Assembly (NCBI RefSeq): GCF_001552215.1
Contig: NZ_BCQT01000010.1
Location: 248,001-312,000 of the forward strand
Direction: 5' to 3'
DNA: 64,000 bases
DNA from: Actinomadura macra NBRC 14102
GTDB lineage: Bacteria > Actinomycetota > Actinomycetes > Streptosporangiales > Streptosporangiaceae
Part shown: one piece after another, positions 51,619-60,411 of the stretch
How positions within the stretch are numbered: the stretch's first letter is position 1
Layout: every line of letters starts with the position of its first letter
Notes under the pieces: generated by a model
The model's input: the letters and a program-made list of their open reading frames with translations, nothing else
Told to the model about the DNA's origin: nothing
Databases searched by the model: none
Made by a program: the position numbers and the translations under genes

Positions 51619-52698
51619 ATGAAGGCGAACGGGCCCTGGGCCCACAATCGCGGCGTGCGCGCCACGGCGCTGCTCGTCGCCCTGTGTGCGGCCACATCGT
51701 GCTCGGTGTCGGACGGTGCGGTGTCGGACGGTGGGGTGCCGGAGCGTTTACCGCGCCGCTCGGCTGCGCCGGACGCACGGCAGCAGGGGATCGCCCTGCC
51801 GTCCTGGAATTCTGACGACTACACCGGTCCGCGGGCGGGCGCCTACGTCGCGTCGATCGCCGCCGCGGGCGCGAGTTGGATTCAGCTCAACCCGACCTGG
51901 TATCAGGATTCGCCGCGGGACGGCGAGATGCACCGCACCGCCCAAACGGCCGACGACGCGGGCCTGCGGCACATCGTCGGCCTGGCACGGCGGGCGGGGC
52001 TGCGGGTCCTGGTGAAACCGCACGTGGACCTGCCCGGTGATCAGGACCGGGCCGATATCCGGCCGCGGGATCCGCGCCGCTGGTACGACGCCTACACGCG
52101 CTTCATCGTGCACTACGCCGACCTGGCCCGGGAGACCGGTGCGGACGAGCTGGCCGTCGGGACCGAACTCGCCGGGCTCTCGGGCGACCGGGCTCCTTGG
52201 CTGGCCATCGTCAAGGCGGTGCGGGCGAGGTTCCACGGGACGCTCGTCTACGCCGCGAACTACGACGAGTACGAGCATGTGGCGTTCTGGGACGCGCTGG
52301 ACCTGATCGGGATCGACGCCTACTGGCCGCTGGCGGGCCGGCCCACCACCGATGTCGCCGCGTTGCGGCGCGCGTGGACGCCGATCTTGCGGCGGGTCGG
52401 TCGCTTCTCGGCGAGCCGGGGGCGTCCGGTGCTGTTCACGGAGGCGGGGTACGTGAGCCAGCAGGGATCAACGACGGAACCGTACGCCTGGGAGATCAGT
52501 AAGGCCGACGGGGCGGCGGAGCAGGCCGCGGCCTATGAGGCCCTCCTCGCGAGTTGCGCCGACCAGTCGTGGTGGGCGGGCGTCCACTGGTGGATGTGGG
52601 ACGACTGGCCTGACGCCGCCGAGACCCCGCGGAGCCTCTCGTACTCGCCGCACGGCAAGCCCGCGGAGCGGATCCTCCGGCGCTGGTGGCGACCCTGA
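51619..52698 (+). CDS. GH113-like TIM-barrel glycosidase lipoprotein
   Basis: ATG 51619 (or 51607, or GTG 51655). The 359-residue precursor has a lipobox (LLVALCAATSC), so it is exported and lipid-anchored. The domain is a beta/alpha barrel similar to GH113: WIQLNPTWYQDS, LRVLVKPHVDLPG, DELAVGTELAGLS with the acid/base Glu, LIGIDAYWPLAG and VLFTEAGYVS with the nucleophile Glu. It probably hydrolyses a polysaccharide outside the membrane. It converges with the DUF2334 gene across a shared hairpin. Together they resemble the two halves of PgaB-type enzymes (see findings). Confidence 0.75.
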   Translation: MKANGPWAHNRGVRATALLVALCAATSCSVSDGAVSDGGVPERLPRRSAAPDARQQGIALPSWNSDDYTGPRAGAYVASIAAAGASWIQLNPTWYQDSPRDGEMHRTAQTADDAGLRHIVGLARRAGLRVLVKPHVDLPGDQDRADIRPRDPRRWYDAYTRFIVHYADLARETGADELAVGTELAGLSGDRAPWLAIVKAVRARFHGTLVYAANYDEYEHVAFWDALDLIGIDAYWPLAGRPTTDVAALRRAWTPILRRVGRFSASRGRPVLFTEAGYVSQQGSTTEPYAWEISKADGAAEQAAAYEALLASCADQSWWAGVHWWMWDDWPDAAETPRSLSYSPHGKPAERILRRWWRP

Positions 52699-52722
52699 AT
52701 GACTCGGGGCGCCGGAGGATCC
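52670..52722. terminator. Hairpin between convergent genes
   Basis: GGATCCTCCGGCGC (52670-52683) and GCGCCGGAGGATCC (52709-52722) are perfect 14-bp complements enclosing the stop codon of the glycosidase gene. It can act as a bidirectional terminator for the convergent genes ending at 52698 and 52730. Confidence 0.65.
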
Positions 52723-52729
52723 GTCGCTC

Positions 52730-54550
52730 CTACGGGATCAGGGTGGCTGGGTCGACGAAGGTGTAGCCGAGACCACGGATGCCGCTCACGATCTGGGTGA
52801 GCGGGCCGGTTCCGTAGTACGGGTGGTAGAACGTGCTCGCGAAGCCGTCACGCACCGCGAGGTTGTACTGGGCCGCGCGGACGATGTCGGCGGGCGACCG
52901 CGGCAGGTTGTTGTCCTGTGCCTCGGGCTCGTAGTTGCCGAGGTTCTCCGGCAGGACGGTGGCGCCGCCGATGTCGCGGACCGGGTAGGGAAGGAACTGG
53001 CCGATGTACCGGCGCCCGTCGACGGGACCGCCGGACAGCTGGCCTGAGAAGTACAGGCTGCGTTCCAGCCGCGCCGCGTAGGCGGACTTGACGGCACCGT
53101 AGTCGACAGCGGAGGCCGCGTAGTGCGGGGTCGTCCAGATCGTGGGCGTGGGCAGGCCGACCGGAGCGTAGGCGGCCTTTCCCGTGTTGATCCTGGTGGC
53201 CGCCCAGGTGGCGGAGTCCTCCGCGACCGGCCCGTCGAGGATGACGTAGTTGCTCTCGTCGATGTGCGCCCGGAAGAACTCGAAGTCGTCGCCCGTCGTC
53301 CCCGAGTAGGGGTTCTTGACGCTGTTGTACTGGTGGGTGTAGCCGTGCGCCACGATCCGGCCACCGTTGGCGGCCATGTACTTCAGGGCGCTGACGACCT
53401 GTGGTCTCTGTGCCAGCGTGATCGTCTGCGGGACGCCGTTGTTGTAGACGCCCTGGGGGTCGGTGTAGACGGGGATGACCTGGAACGCGTAGGGGATGCG
53501 CTGGGTGGCCAGGTACCGGGCGACGGCCATCAGCTGGTTCGGGTCGCTGGCCGGGCTGATGTCCTCCAGCCGCAGCACGGCGCGGTGCCGGGTGGGCGTG
53601 CTCGGCGCGAGGACGTCGAACAGCAGGTCGTGCCAGGCGATGATCCGGTCGGTCTCCTTGATGTAGGCGTACGGGATCTCACCGAGGTAGGTCAGGTTCG
53701 CGGACCTGAGCGCCCACGGAAAGGGCGTCGCCGGCGAGGTGCTCGTGTCCTGCGCCACCGCGAGGGTGGTCACCGCCGACGGGTTGGTGATGGCGGGGCG
53801 CAGGATGCCGCCGTCGCCTCCGGAGGGGACGGTGCGGGTCAGTGGCTGGTTCTTGTAGTCGACCCGAGTCACGGTGCCGACGGGCACGAAGTACGACTGG
53901 GTGGGGTTCCATCCGTACTTGGCGGTGAAGGCGGCAACGCCGATCTTGTTGGCCAGGGTCCAGATGTTGTTGTTCATCCACACGACGGGTCTCGCCGTGG
54001 CGGCGACGTCGGCGTAGAAGGCGTCCGGGACGGCGTCGGGGATGGAGCCGCCGTAGTAGGTCGAGCCGATGTAGATCGTGGCCGTGTGCCGCTCGACCTC
54101 TCCGGCGGTGTACTTCGAGACGGGCTTGGCCGTGACCGTGCCGAAGCGGCCGGCCAGGTTCGCCGTGGCCATCCCGTACAGCTCGCCGAGGAACCCGTAC
54201 GGGCCGGCGGAGTCGTAGAGCACGAGTGCCGAGGTGGCCGCGGCCGTGCTGGGGGCCGCCGCCGTGGCGGGCGCGATCTTGACTCCGTCGAGCCGCCGGA
54301 CCGGCGGGGGATTCTCCTGCCTGCGCCGGTCGGACGCAAGCTGGGTCCTCGCCCAATCTTTCAATTTCAGTGCGGGCGCCGGGCGCCCGGTGGGGAACTC
54401 ATCGGTGTGGCGTCCCGTCGGGCCGGCGTGACCCGGTGCGGTCGCGTGCCCGATCTCGGCCCCGGCTGGGACGGCCGTTGCGGGCGCGACCAGCGCCGTC
54501 ACCACCGCCAGCAGGGCCACCGCTTTTCGGCTGAGCCATTTCATGGTCAT
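52730..54550 (-). CDS. Secreted DUF2334 deacetylase-like protein
   Basis: ATG 54550 follows GGAGGCAG and opens a signal peptide (AVALLAVVTALVAPATAVPA). The 606-residue protein has an N-terminal ThuA/Rossmann-like part (ALVLYDSAGPYGFLGELYGM), then the DUF2334 polysaccharide-deacetylase-like barrel. Its motifs are LRLEDISPASDPNQL with the metal Asp, AFQVIPVY, and VAHGYTHQYNS with the His-x3-His-like pair; DGFASTFYHPY lies near the end. It is predicted to be a periplasmic or secreted polysaccharide deacetylase. It is divergent from the GT2/epimerase genes and convergent with the glycosidase lipoprotein, suggesting one polysaccharide locus. Confidence 0.8.
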   Translation of the reverse strand: MTMKWLSRKAVALLAVVTALVAPATAVPAGAEIGHATAPGHAGPTGRHTDEFPTGRPAPALKLKDWARTQLASDRRRQENPPPVRRLDGVKIAPATAAAPSTAAATSALVLYDSAGPYGFLGELYGMATANLAGRFGTVTAKPVSKYTAGEVERHTATIYIGSTYYGGSIPDAVPDAFYADVAATARPVVWMNNNIWTLANKIGVAAFTAKYGWNPTQSYFVPVGTVTRVDYKNQPLTRTVPSGGDGGILRPAITNPSAVTTLAVAQDTSTSPATPFPWALRSANLTYLGEIPYAYIKETDRIIAWHDLLFDVLAPSTPTRHRAVLRLEDISPASDPNQLMAVARYLATQRIPYAFQVIPVYTDPQGVYNNGVPQTITLAQRPQVVSALKYMAANGGRIVAHGYTHQYNSVKNPYSGTTGDDFEFFRAHIDESNYVILDGPVAEDSATWAATRINTGKAAYAPVGLPTPTIWTTPHYAASAVDYGAVKSAYAARLERSLYFSGQLSGGPVDGRRYIGQFLPYPVRDIGGATVLPENLGNYEPEAQDNNLPRSPADIVRAAQYNLAVRDGFASTFYHPYYGTGPLTQIVSGIRGLGYTFVDPATLIP

Positions 54551-54812
54551 GGAACTGCCTCCACGTCCCTTTACGAAGAGTAGAAACATCGCATACTGAG
54601 CGGAATATCGCGCCCCGTCGAACGTGGCGCGATCCGGCCGCCCCGTAGCCTTTCCCTCTTCTCGACTTTGACGAGACTTTACTTCGAGGTACCGTTCTCT
54701 TGAAACACTTGGGGAGTCCCGGTCTCGAACGTGACCGGGATCCTGCATCGATCGCAGGTGGCTGCGAAACGCAGGGGCATCCACTCGTCGCCATGCGAGG
54801 AACCGGGGGTAT

Positions 54813-55037
54813 ATGGCGGTGTACATGAAATCTACGATCGGTGTCTTGCTCGTCTTCTCAGGGGTCGTGTCATCACCGGGCAAGACGCCGACCATGCAGG
54901 TGGCACGGGTTTTTCTGGAGATAACTGGAATCGGTTTCGGCCTCTACTGCGTGGCCGCATTCGGTCTTTTTCTCGCCGGCGTGAGGATGCGGGCCATGGC
55001 GGACGCGCGGCCCGCCGCCACCCGGGACTGGCCATGA
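54813..55037 (+). CDS. Small membrane protein overlapping GT2 (PgaD-like position)
   Basis: ATG 54813 (or 54825). A 74-residue protein with two predicted membrane helices (TIGVLLVFSGVVSSPG and ITGIGFGLYCVAAFGLFLAG). Its stop overlaps the GT2 start by 4 bp (ATGA). In poly-N-acetylglucosamine systems, a small two-helix subunit (PgaD) is encoded next to the processive synthase; size, topology and coupling fit, but sequence similarity was not checked. Confidence 0.55.
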   Translation: MAVYMKSTIGVLLVFSGVVSSPGKTPTMQVARVFLEITGIGFGLYCVAAFGLFLAGVRMRAMADARPAATRDWP

Positions 55038-56281
55038 TCGGCCAGCTGGCCGTGGCCGGCAGCCTCGCAATTATCGTTCTGGCGGTCACCTACAACAGCG
55101 GGATGTTCGTCCTGTCCCGGCGCGGCACGCCGCGCCAGGGAGAGCCGGGGAAGGAGCGAACCTACGTCTTCATGCTCGCGTGCCTGAACGAGGAAAAGGT
55201 GATCGGCGAGAGTTTGGCGCGTCTCACCGGTCTCCCGCTGGCCGACTTTCTGGTCCTCGTCATGGACGACGCGTCCGACGATGGAACGGCCCAAAAAGTC
55301 GCCGCGGCGGCCTCCGCCGCCCCGGGCCGAATCCACCTCTACCGGCGCAGACTTCCGGATGCCCGCAAAGGAAAAGGGGCCGCGCTCAACGCCGGACTTG
55401 CGTGGTTGGGCGAATCGAACTTACTAGAAGGTAAGGACGCCCACGACGTGATCATTTGTGTGATCGACGCCGATGGGCGACTAGATCATCACGCAGTGGA
55501 ACAAGTGGACCCGTTTTTTAACGATCCAAAAGTCGGTGCGGTGCAGGTGGGGGTGCGCATGTACAACCGCCACAGCCGCCTTCTCGCCCGCCTACAGGAC
55601 ATGGAATTCGTCGTCTACGGAGAGATCTTCCAGACCGCGCGCCGCCATCTCGGCAGCGTCGGGATGGGCGGCAACGGCCAGTTCATGCGCCTCGGCGCGC
55701 TGCGATCACTGCCCGGCAGGGCCTGGAGCGACTGCCTCACCGAGGACCTCGACCTCGGCGTCCGCCTGATCGCGGCCGGCTGGACCAACGCCTACTGCGG
55801 GACCGCGGCCGTCCATCAGCAGGCCGTCCTCACCCTCGGGAGGCTGCTCAGGCAGCGGTCCCGCTGGTTCCAGGGACACATCCAGGCCTCGCGGCTGGCG
55901 CCGCTGATCCTGCGCGGGATCGCGCCGCGCCCGGCGGCGGACCTGCTCTACCACCTGTCGAGTCCGGCCCTGCTTCTGCTCACCTCGCTACTGCCGATCT
56001 CGTTCGCCCTCATGCTCGGCGACACCGCCGTCGCCTCGATCCGAGCCGGGCACAGCCTCATCTCGCCGTGGTGGCTGCCCTGGTTCTATGCGATGACGTT
56101 CGGCCTCGCCGCCGCCTACGCGGTCGTCTACCGCAAGCGTGAGCCGGTGAGCCGGCGGTACTCACTGCTGCTCGGTCACCTCTACGTGATCTACGGCTAC
56201 ATCTGGTTCGTCTCCGGCTGGTGGGCCGTCGGCCGCGTCCTCACGGGCAGGCATACCTGGCTCAAGACCGCACGAACCTAG
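55034..56281 (+). CDS. Processive GT2 polysaccharide synthase
   Basis: ATG 55034. The 415-residue protein starts with a membrane helix (LAVAGSLAIIVLAVTYNSGMF). The catalytic domain has VMDDASDDGT and VIDADGRL (UDP and metal Asp), SDCLTEDLDLG (base Asp) and LRQRSRWFQG (Gln-x-x-Arg-Trp). Three to four C-terminal membrane helices follow (LLLLTSLLPISFALML, WLPWFYAMTFGLAAAYAVVY and LLGHLYVIYGYIWFVSGWWA). D,D,D,QxxRW with this topology defines processive beta-glycan synthases such as PgaC and hyaluronan synthase. It would polymerise a UDP-sugar and move the chain across the membrane. Confidence 0.88.
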   Translation: MIGQLAVAGSLAIIVLAVTYNSGMFVLSRRGTPRQGEPGKERTYVFMLACLNEEKVIGESLARLTGLPLADFLVLVMDDASDDGTAQKVAAAASAAPGRIHLYRRRLPDARKGKGAALNAGLAWLGESNLLEGKDAHDVIICVIDADGRLDHHAVEQVDPFFNDPKVGAVQVGVRMYNRHSRLLARLQDMEFVVYGEIFQTARRHLGSVGMGGNGQFMRLGALRSLPGRAWSDCLTEDLDLGVRLIAAGWTNAYCGTAAVHQQAVLTLGRLLRQRSRWFQGHIQASRLAPLILRGIAPRPAADLLYHLSSPALLLLTSLLPISFALMLGDTAVASIRAGHSLISPWWLPWFYAMTFGLAAAYAVVYRKREPVSRRYSLLLGHLYVIYGYIWFVSGWWAVGRVLTGRHTWLKTART

Positions 56282-56373
56282 GCGAACCCTCTCCCCGATC
56301 CATCCCGTGCGAAGCCCGGCATCGCCCTGCCCGGCCTCCCGCGCGAACAGCACGCGTCTGCGAGGAGCAGAAC

Positions 56374-57561
56374 ATGACTGTCCTTCCCCTGCATCACCCT
56401 GCCCGGAACCGGTCGTGGAACGTCGTGACCGAGCCCCCGATCCGAGCCATGATCGTGCTCGGCACCCGGCCGGAGGCGATCAAGCTCGCCCCCGTCGTCC
56501 GCGCGATGAACGCCTCACCGGACTTCGAGCCGCTCGTGGTGAGCAGCGGCCAGCACCGGGAGATGCTGGAACCGATGCTGACGGCTCTCGGCGTCCAGGC
56601 GCACACCGACCTCGCCGTGATGCGCGACCGCCAGCGGCTGGCCGGACTCACCGGCCGGCTGGTCACCGCGCTTGAGGCGACCATGCGCGACGAGAATCCC
56701 GACGTCGTGGTCGTCCAGGGCGACACCACCACCGCGATGTGCGGCGCGCTCGCCGCCTCCTACGAGCAGATCCCGGTCGCCCACGTCGAGGCCGGCCTGC
56801 GCACCGGCAACCTGTACAACCCGTTCCCCGAGGAGCTGAACCGCCGGCTGATCGGCCCCATCGCCCGCTGGCACTTCGCGCCGACCGAGCGCGCCGCCGT
56901 CCACCTGCGCGCCGAGGGTATCCCGCGGGCGCACGTCGTCACGACCGGCAACACGGTCATCGACAACCTCCACTGGATGCTCCACCAGGGCAGCGGGACG
57001 TCGGCGTTCCGCACCACCGGAGAGCGGATCCTCGTGACCCTGCACCGCCGCGAGAACCAGGGCGACGGGATGCGCGGGCTCGCGGGGGCCATCCGGCGCC
57101 TGGCCGAACGGGGCGACTGCGAGGTGCTCTTACCGCTGCACAAGAGCCCCGCGGTGCGCGAGTCTCTGCTTCCCGACCTGTCCGACCACCCGGGTGTCAC
57201 GATCTGCGAGCCCCTCGGCTACCCCGACTTCACCGCCACCCTCGCATCCTGCGATCTGGTTCTCACCGATTCCGGCGGCGTCCAGGAAGAGGCCCCCAGC
57301 CTGGGAAAGCCGGTCCTGGTCCTGCGCGCCACCACCGAACGGCCCGAGGCAATCGAGGCCGGCGTCGCCCGGCTCGTCGGGACCGACCCCGACGAGGTCT
57401 TCGCCGCGGCGTCCCGGCTGCTGGACGACACGGACGAACGCGATCGGATGGCCCGCGCCGTCAATCCCTTCGGAGACGGCAGGGCGGCGGACCGGATCCT
57501 CGACGCGATGGTCCGTGACTGCCTCCGGCCGGACACCGTGTACTCCACCGCATCGGAGTGA
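56374..57561 (+). CDS. wecB: UDP-GlcNAc 2-epimerase (non-hydrolysing)
   Basis: ATG 56374 follows GAGGAG. The 395-residue enzyme has the WecB/MnaA signature: IVLGTRPEAIKLAPVV, VVQGDTTTAM, VAHVEAGLRTGN, FPEELNRRLI, LVTLHRRENQG and LTDSGGVQEEAPSLGKPVL. It interconverts UDP-GlcNAc and UDP-ManNAc in the cytoplasm. Directly downstream of the GT2 gene, it suggests that the polymer contains ManNAc or that the enzyme supplies precursors for it. A housekeeping copy may exist elsewhere. Confidence 0.9.
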   Translation: MTVLPLHHPARNRSWNVVTEPPIRAMIVLGTRPEAIKLAPVVRAMNASPDFEPLVVSSGQHREMLEPMLTALGVQAHTDLAVMRDRQRLAGLTGRLVTALEATMRDENPDVVVVQGDTTTAMCGALAASYEQIPVAHVEAGLRTGNLYNPFPEELNRRLIGPIARWHFAPTERAAVHLRAEGIPRAHVVTTGNTVIDNLHWMLHQGSGTSAFRTTGERILVTLHRRENQGDGMRGLAGAIRRLAERGDCEVLLPLHKSPAVRESLLPDLSDHPGVTICEPLGYPDFTATLASCDLVLTDSGGVQEEAPSLGKPVLVLRATTERPEAIEAGVARLVGTDPDEVFAAASRLLDDTDERDRMARAVNPFGDGRAADRILDAMVRDCLRPDTVYSTASE

Positions 57562-57571
57562 ACCGCACCGC

Positions 57572-58255
57572 ATGATGGCAACCATGTCCCCTTCGGCCGG
57601 ATCCACGGCCTTCCGGCGGTCGCCGGCGCTCGCCCTCGCCGTCCTGCTCACCTTCCCGGCCGTGGCCACCGTGTCCGGCTGCGGCGGGGACCGGTTCGTC
57701 CGGTGGCGGGACGGGACCGTCCACGGCCCGTGGCGGGCGGTGTTCGACGGCGACGGCGTCAACGGTATCCGCGGCGAGGTCATCTCGCTGCGGCCGAAGG
57801 CGGCGACCGCTCCGGGGGAGACGCACGCGGGCCTGGTCGTCTCCCGGGCCCGGCACGGGAACATGGTGTTCCGCCTGCGCGCCCGCACCATCGCCCAACT
57901 ACGCGACAGAGCCCCCAACCCCTGGGAGGCCGCCTGGGTCACCTGGGCCTACACCGACGAGAACCGCTTCTACTACTTCATCCTGAAACCCACAGGCTGG
58001 GAGCTGGGCAAGCGCGATCCCGCCTACCGTGGAGGCCAGCGCTTCCTGGCCACCGGCCGGCGGACCTTCGTGGTCGGCCGGTGGTACAAGATCAGCGTCA
58101 CTCACCGCGGCGCCACCATGACCGTCCAGGTGGACGGCCAGGAGGTGACCGCGTTCACCGACGCCGAACGCCCGTACACCCAGGGGGCCGTCGGCCTCTA
58201 CACCGAGGACGCCGAGGTCGAGTTCCGCGACATCTCCGTCCGTCCCCATCCCTGA
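57572..58255 (+). CDS. Jelly-roll lipoprotein (DUF1080/LamG-like)
   Basis: ATG 57572 starts 10 bp after the epimerase stop. The 227-residue precursor has a lipobox (FPAVATVSGCGG). The domain is a concanavalin-like jelly roll: GPWRAVFDGDGVNGIRG, HGNMVFRLRARTIAQL, RFYYFILKPTGWELGK, then WYKISVTHRGATMTVQVDGQ and GAVGLYTEDAEVEFRDISV. Such domains bind or cleave glycans; no catalytic residues could be chosen. It is the last gene of the operon, ended by a strong terminator. Confidence 0.75.
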   Translation: MMATMSPSAGSTAFRRSPALALAVLLTFPAVATVSGCGGDRFVRWRDGTVHGPWRAVFDGDGVNGIRGEVISLRPKAATAPGETHAGLVVSRARHGNMVFRLRARTIAQLRDRAPNPWEAAWVTWAYTDENRFYYFILKPTGWELGKRDPAYRGGQRFLATGRRTFVVGRWYKISVTHRGATMTVQVDGQEVTAFTDAERPYTQGAVGLYTEDAEVEFRDISVRPHP

Positions 58256-58262
58256 TCGGCCC

Positions 58263-58300
58263 ACATGGCCGGGCCCCGCCCAAGCGGGGCCCGGCCATGT
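58263..58300 (+). terminator. Perfect 17-bp hairpin terminator
   Basis: ACATGGCCGGGCCCCGC and GCGGGGCCCGGCCATGT pair fully around a CCAA loop, 8 bp after the lipoprotein stop, followed by TCTCTATTATT. Confidence 0.85.
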
Positions 58301-58316
58301 TCTCTATTATTCGAGT

Positions 58317-59249
58317 ATGGCCACTGGGGATTATGCGCTGCCCTTTCCCGCACCTTCGTTCGACCGGTCCCGCCCGGCCGTGCCGCCGCCCCTCGGCGGC
58401 GAGGGCCACTGGGCCGGCGCGCCGAGCGCGTGCGTCGTGGACGGCGTGACCTACCTGGCCTACCGGCTGCGCCGACCGCTGGGCGAGGGACGCGGACACA
58501 CCGTCGTGATCGCCGCGTCCGCCGACGGGGAGCACTTCGAGACGCTAGCGACGCTCGAGAAGGACCGGATGGACGCCGAGTCCCTGGAACGACCCGCGCT
58601 CCTACGCACCGAGGAGGGGCGGTGGCGGCTGTACGTCAGCTGCGCGACGCCCGGGACGAAGCATTGGCGGGTCGAGATCCTGGAGGCGTCCACCGTGCGG
58701 GGCCTCATCGACGCGGAGTCCAGGATCGTCCTGCCGGGCAGTGCGAGCGTCGGCGTCAAGGACCCGGTGATCCTCCGGCAGGGAGGCAAGTGGCACCTGT
58801 GGGCGTCCTGCCATCCGCTCGCCGTTCCCGCCGAGGCCGACCAGATGGTCACCGACTACGCCACCAGCGCCGACGGGCTCGACTGGACGTGGCACGGCAC
58901 CGCGCTGAGCGGGCGGCCCGGGCACTGGGACGCCCGCGGCGTGCGGATCGCCGCCGTCATCCCCCACCATGGCCGTGTCTTCGCCTACTACGACGGTCGC
59001 GCCACCGCCGCGGAGAACTACGAGGAGCGCACCGGCCTGGCGGTCGGGACGGGATTCGGTGTGATGGCGGCGCGAGGCACCGCGCCCGTCGCCGAATCGC
59101 CGCACCACGGCAAGGGGCTGCGCTACCTGTGCGCCCTCCCGCTCCCGGGCGAGGGGTGGCGGCTGTACTACGAGGCGACACGGGCGGACGGAGCCCACGA
59201 GATCCGGACGGAGTTCCACCCGTCCGACGAGGTCGCGCCCTCCGCCTAG
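58317..59249 (+). CDS. Beta-propeller glycosidase-like protein
   Basis: ATG 58317. The 310-residue cytoplasmic protein (no signal) has a five-bladed propeller pattern as in GH43/GH130-type enzymes: HWAGAPSACVVDGVTYLAYR, ESLERPALLRTEEGRWRLYV, VGVKDPVILRQGGKWHLWAS, RGVRIAAVIPHHGRVFAYYD and RYLCALPLPGEGWRLYYEAT. Asp and Glu residues at blade tops (KDPV, LERP) could be catalytic. The exact family and substrate are unknown. The terminator upstream separates it from the EPS operon. Confidence 0.75.
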   Translation: MATGDYALPFPAPSFDRSRPAVPPPLGGEGHWAGAPSACVVDGVTYLAYRLRRPLGEGRGHTVVIAASADGEHFETLATLEKDRMDAESLERPALLRTEEGRWRLYVSCATPGTKHWRVEILEASTVRGLIDAESRIVLPGSASVGVKDPVILRQGGKWHLWASCHPLAVPAEADQMVTDYATSADGLDWTWHGTALSGRPGHWDARGVRIAAVIPHHGRVFAYYDGRATAAENYEERTGLAVGTGFGVMAARGTAPVAESPHHGKGLRYLCALPLPGEGWRLYYEATRADGAHEIRTEFHPSDEVAPSA

Positions 59250-59283
59250 TCGAGACGTCGACGCTCACGGGAGACGGCGCCGC

Positions 59284-60273
59284 TCACGCGGGACGGCGGC
59301 GTCCGTTGCGGGCCTGGCGCTGGCCCGCGGGCCGGGCGCCCACCATGCCGCCGGACGACGGCCGCGGCTCCAGCCAGTCACCGAACGGCTCGCCGGTGAC
59401 CTCCTCCAGCAGCCTCACGTCCGACGCGAAGTGCGGGATGAGCGCGGCACGCTGCTCCCAGGTCAGCGGTCGCCGGGGCCGTGCGTTCTCCTGGAGCGCG
59501 CGTTCCAGCGGCGCCGTCGCCCGGGTGGCCAGGTTGCCCGGGAGCAACGCGCCGGCGGTCACACCGGCCCGCAGCGTCCGGGACAGGATCCGGTGGCGCG
59601 TCGTGTGGTCGGGGTGCGCGGTGACGTTCTCCTTGGGCAGTTCGTCGATGACACCCGTCTCGACGCCGAGGAACGAGCAGATGCGGTCCAAAGCGTCCGC
59701 GGGGCGTTCCAGCAGGTCCCGGTAGCGGAAGACCAGGACCTGCTCGCGGGGGAACAGGGTGAACAGGTGCTGGAGCTGCTCGCCGTATCGGCCGAGCCCG
59801 ACGTAGTGCCAGAACGCCGCCCAGCCGTCCTCGATACGGCGCTCCTCCTGCGCGCAGGCCCGGACCACGTCGCTGATCGGCTCCAACCCGGCCGACCAGA
59901 GATGCGTCCAGTTGGAGTGGGCCCGTTCCACCGGATCGCGCAGGATCGTGATGAGCCGGGCCTCGGGGATCAGTGCGCGGATGCGTTGCTGCGACTGCCG
60001 GTCGTACAGGTAGAACGGCGTCGATTCGCCGCGGAGCGCGCCGGGCGGAGCGTCGTCGAACAGGGCCTCGTAGTCGGGCCTGCGCCAGACGTGCTCACGA
60101 TAGGTCTGGACGTCCCCGGGACCGCCCCGCGTCGGCGGCGGCCCGTCGGTGAGGAAGAACTTCGGCTCCTTCACCGGTGACATGTACAGCGATGGGTGAA
60201 GGGCGAGCGCCGCGTGCAACGCGGTGGTGCCCGCCTTCGGGGCACCGCAGACCAGGAAATCCGGCAATCCCAT
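59284..60273 (-). CDS. PAPS-dependent sulfotransferase
   Basis: ATG 60273 follows GGGAG. The 329-residue protein has the sulfotransferase 5'-phosphosulfate loop (LVCGAPKAGTTALHAALAL) and the 3'-phosphate region (ITILRDPVERAHSNWTHLWS). Later motifs are FWHYVGLGRYGEQLQHLFTL and VLVFRYRDLLERPADALDRI. Next to an exopolysaccharide locus, a carbohydrate substrate is plausible; it is transcribed toward that locus from its own promoter. The basic, Gly/Ala-rich C-terminal tail is unusual. Confidence 0.85.
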   Translation of the reverse strand: MGLPDFLVCGAPKAGTTALHAALALHPSLYMSPVKEPKFFLTDGPPPTRGGPGDVQTYREHVWRRPDYEALFDDAPPGALRGESTPFYLYDRQSQQRIRALIPEARLITILRDPVERAHSNWTHLWSAGLEPISDVVRACAQEERRIEDGWAAFWHYVGLGRYGEQLQHLFTLFPREQVLVFRYRDLLERPADALDRICSFLGVETGVIDELPKENVTAHPDHTTRHRILSRTLRAGVTAGALLPGNLATRATAPLERALQENARPRRPLTWEQRAALIPHFASDVRLLEEVTGEPFGDWLEPRPSSGGMVGARPAGQRQARNGRRRPA

Positions 60274-60300
60274 CCGAGCTCCCACGCATTCCAGTACTAA

Positions 60301-60315
60301 GTAGATCAAATCTAC
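60301..60315. promoter_or_regulatory. Inverted repeat upstream of sulfotransferase
   Basis: GTAGAT-CAA-ATCTAC is perfect, and the flanks extend the symmetry loosely (TACTAA on the left, AATAAGTA on the right). It lies 28 bp upstream of the sulfotransferase start in an AT-rich patch and may be an operator. Confidence 0.45.
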
Positions 60316-60411
60316 CAAATAAGTATGGAATCTGGCGAACGGCATGGTACGGGGCCGGGCCGAGGGGACCCACGGCCCGGCCCGGCCCCGCGTACCGGAG
60401 GATGCGGCGGG

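Noticed and set aside
53123..54583. 486-residue plus-strand ORF over the DUF2334 gene
   Set aside because: Val/Gly/Asp-rich shadow without domains, opposite a gene with a signal peptide and catalytic motifs.
58265..59725. 486-residue plus-strand ORF
   Set aside because: Shadow of the propeller gene and the sulfotransferase gene; composition is Arg/Gly-rich without motifs.
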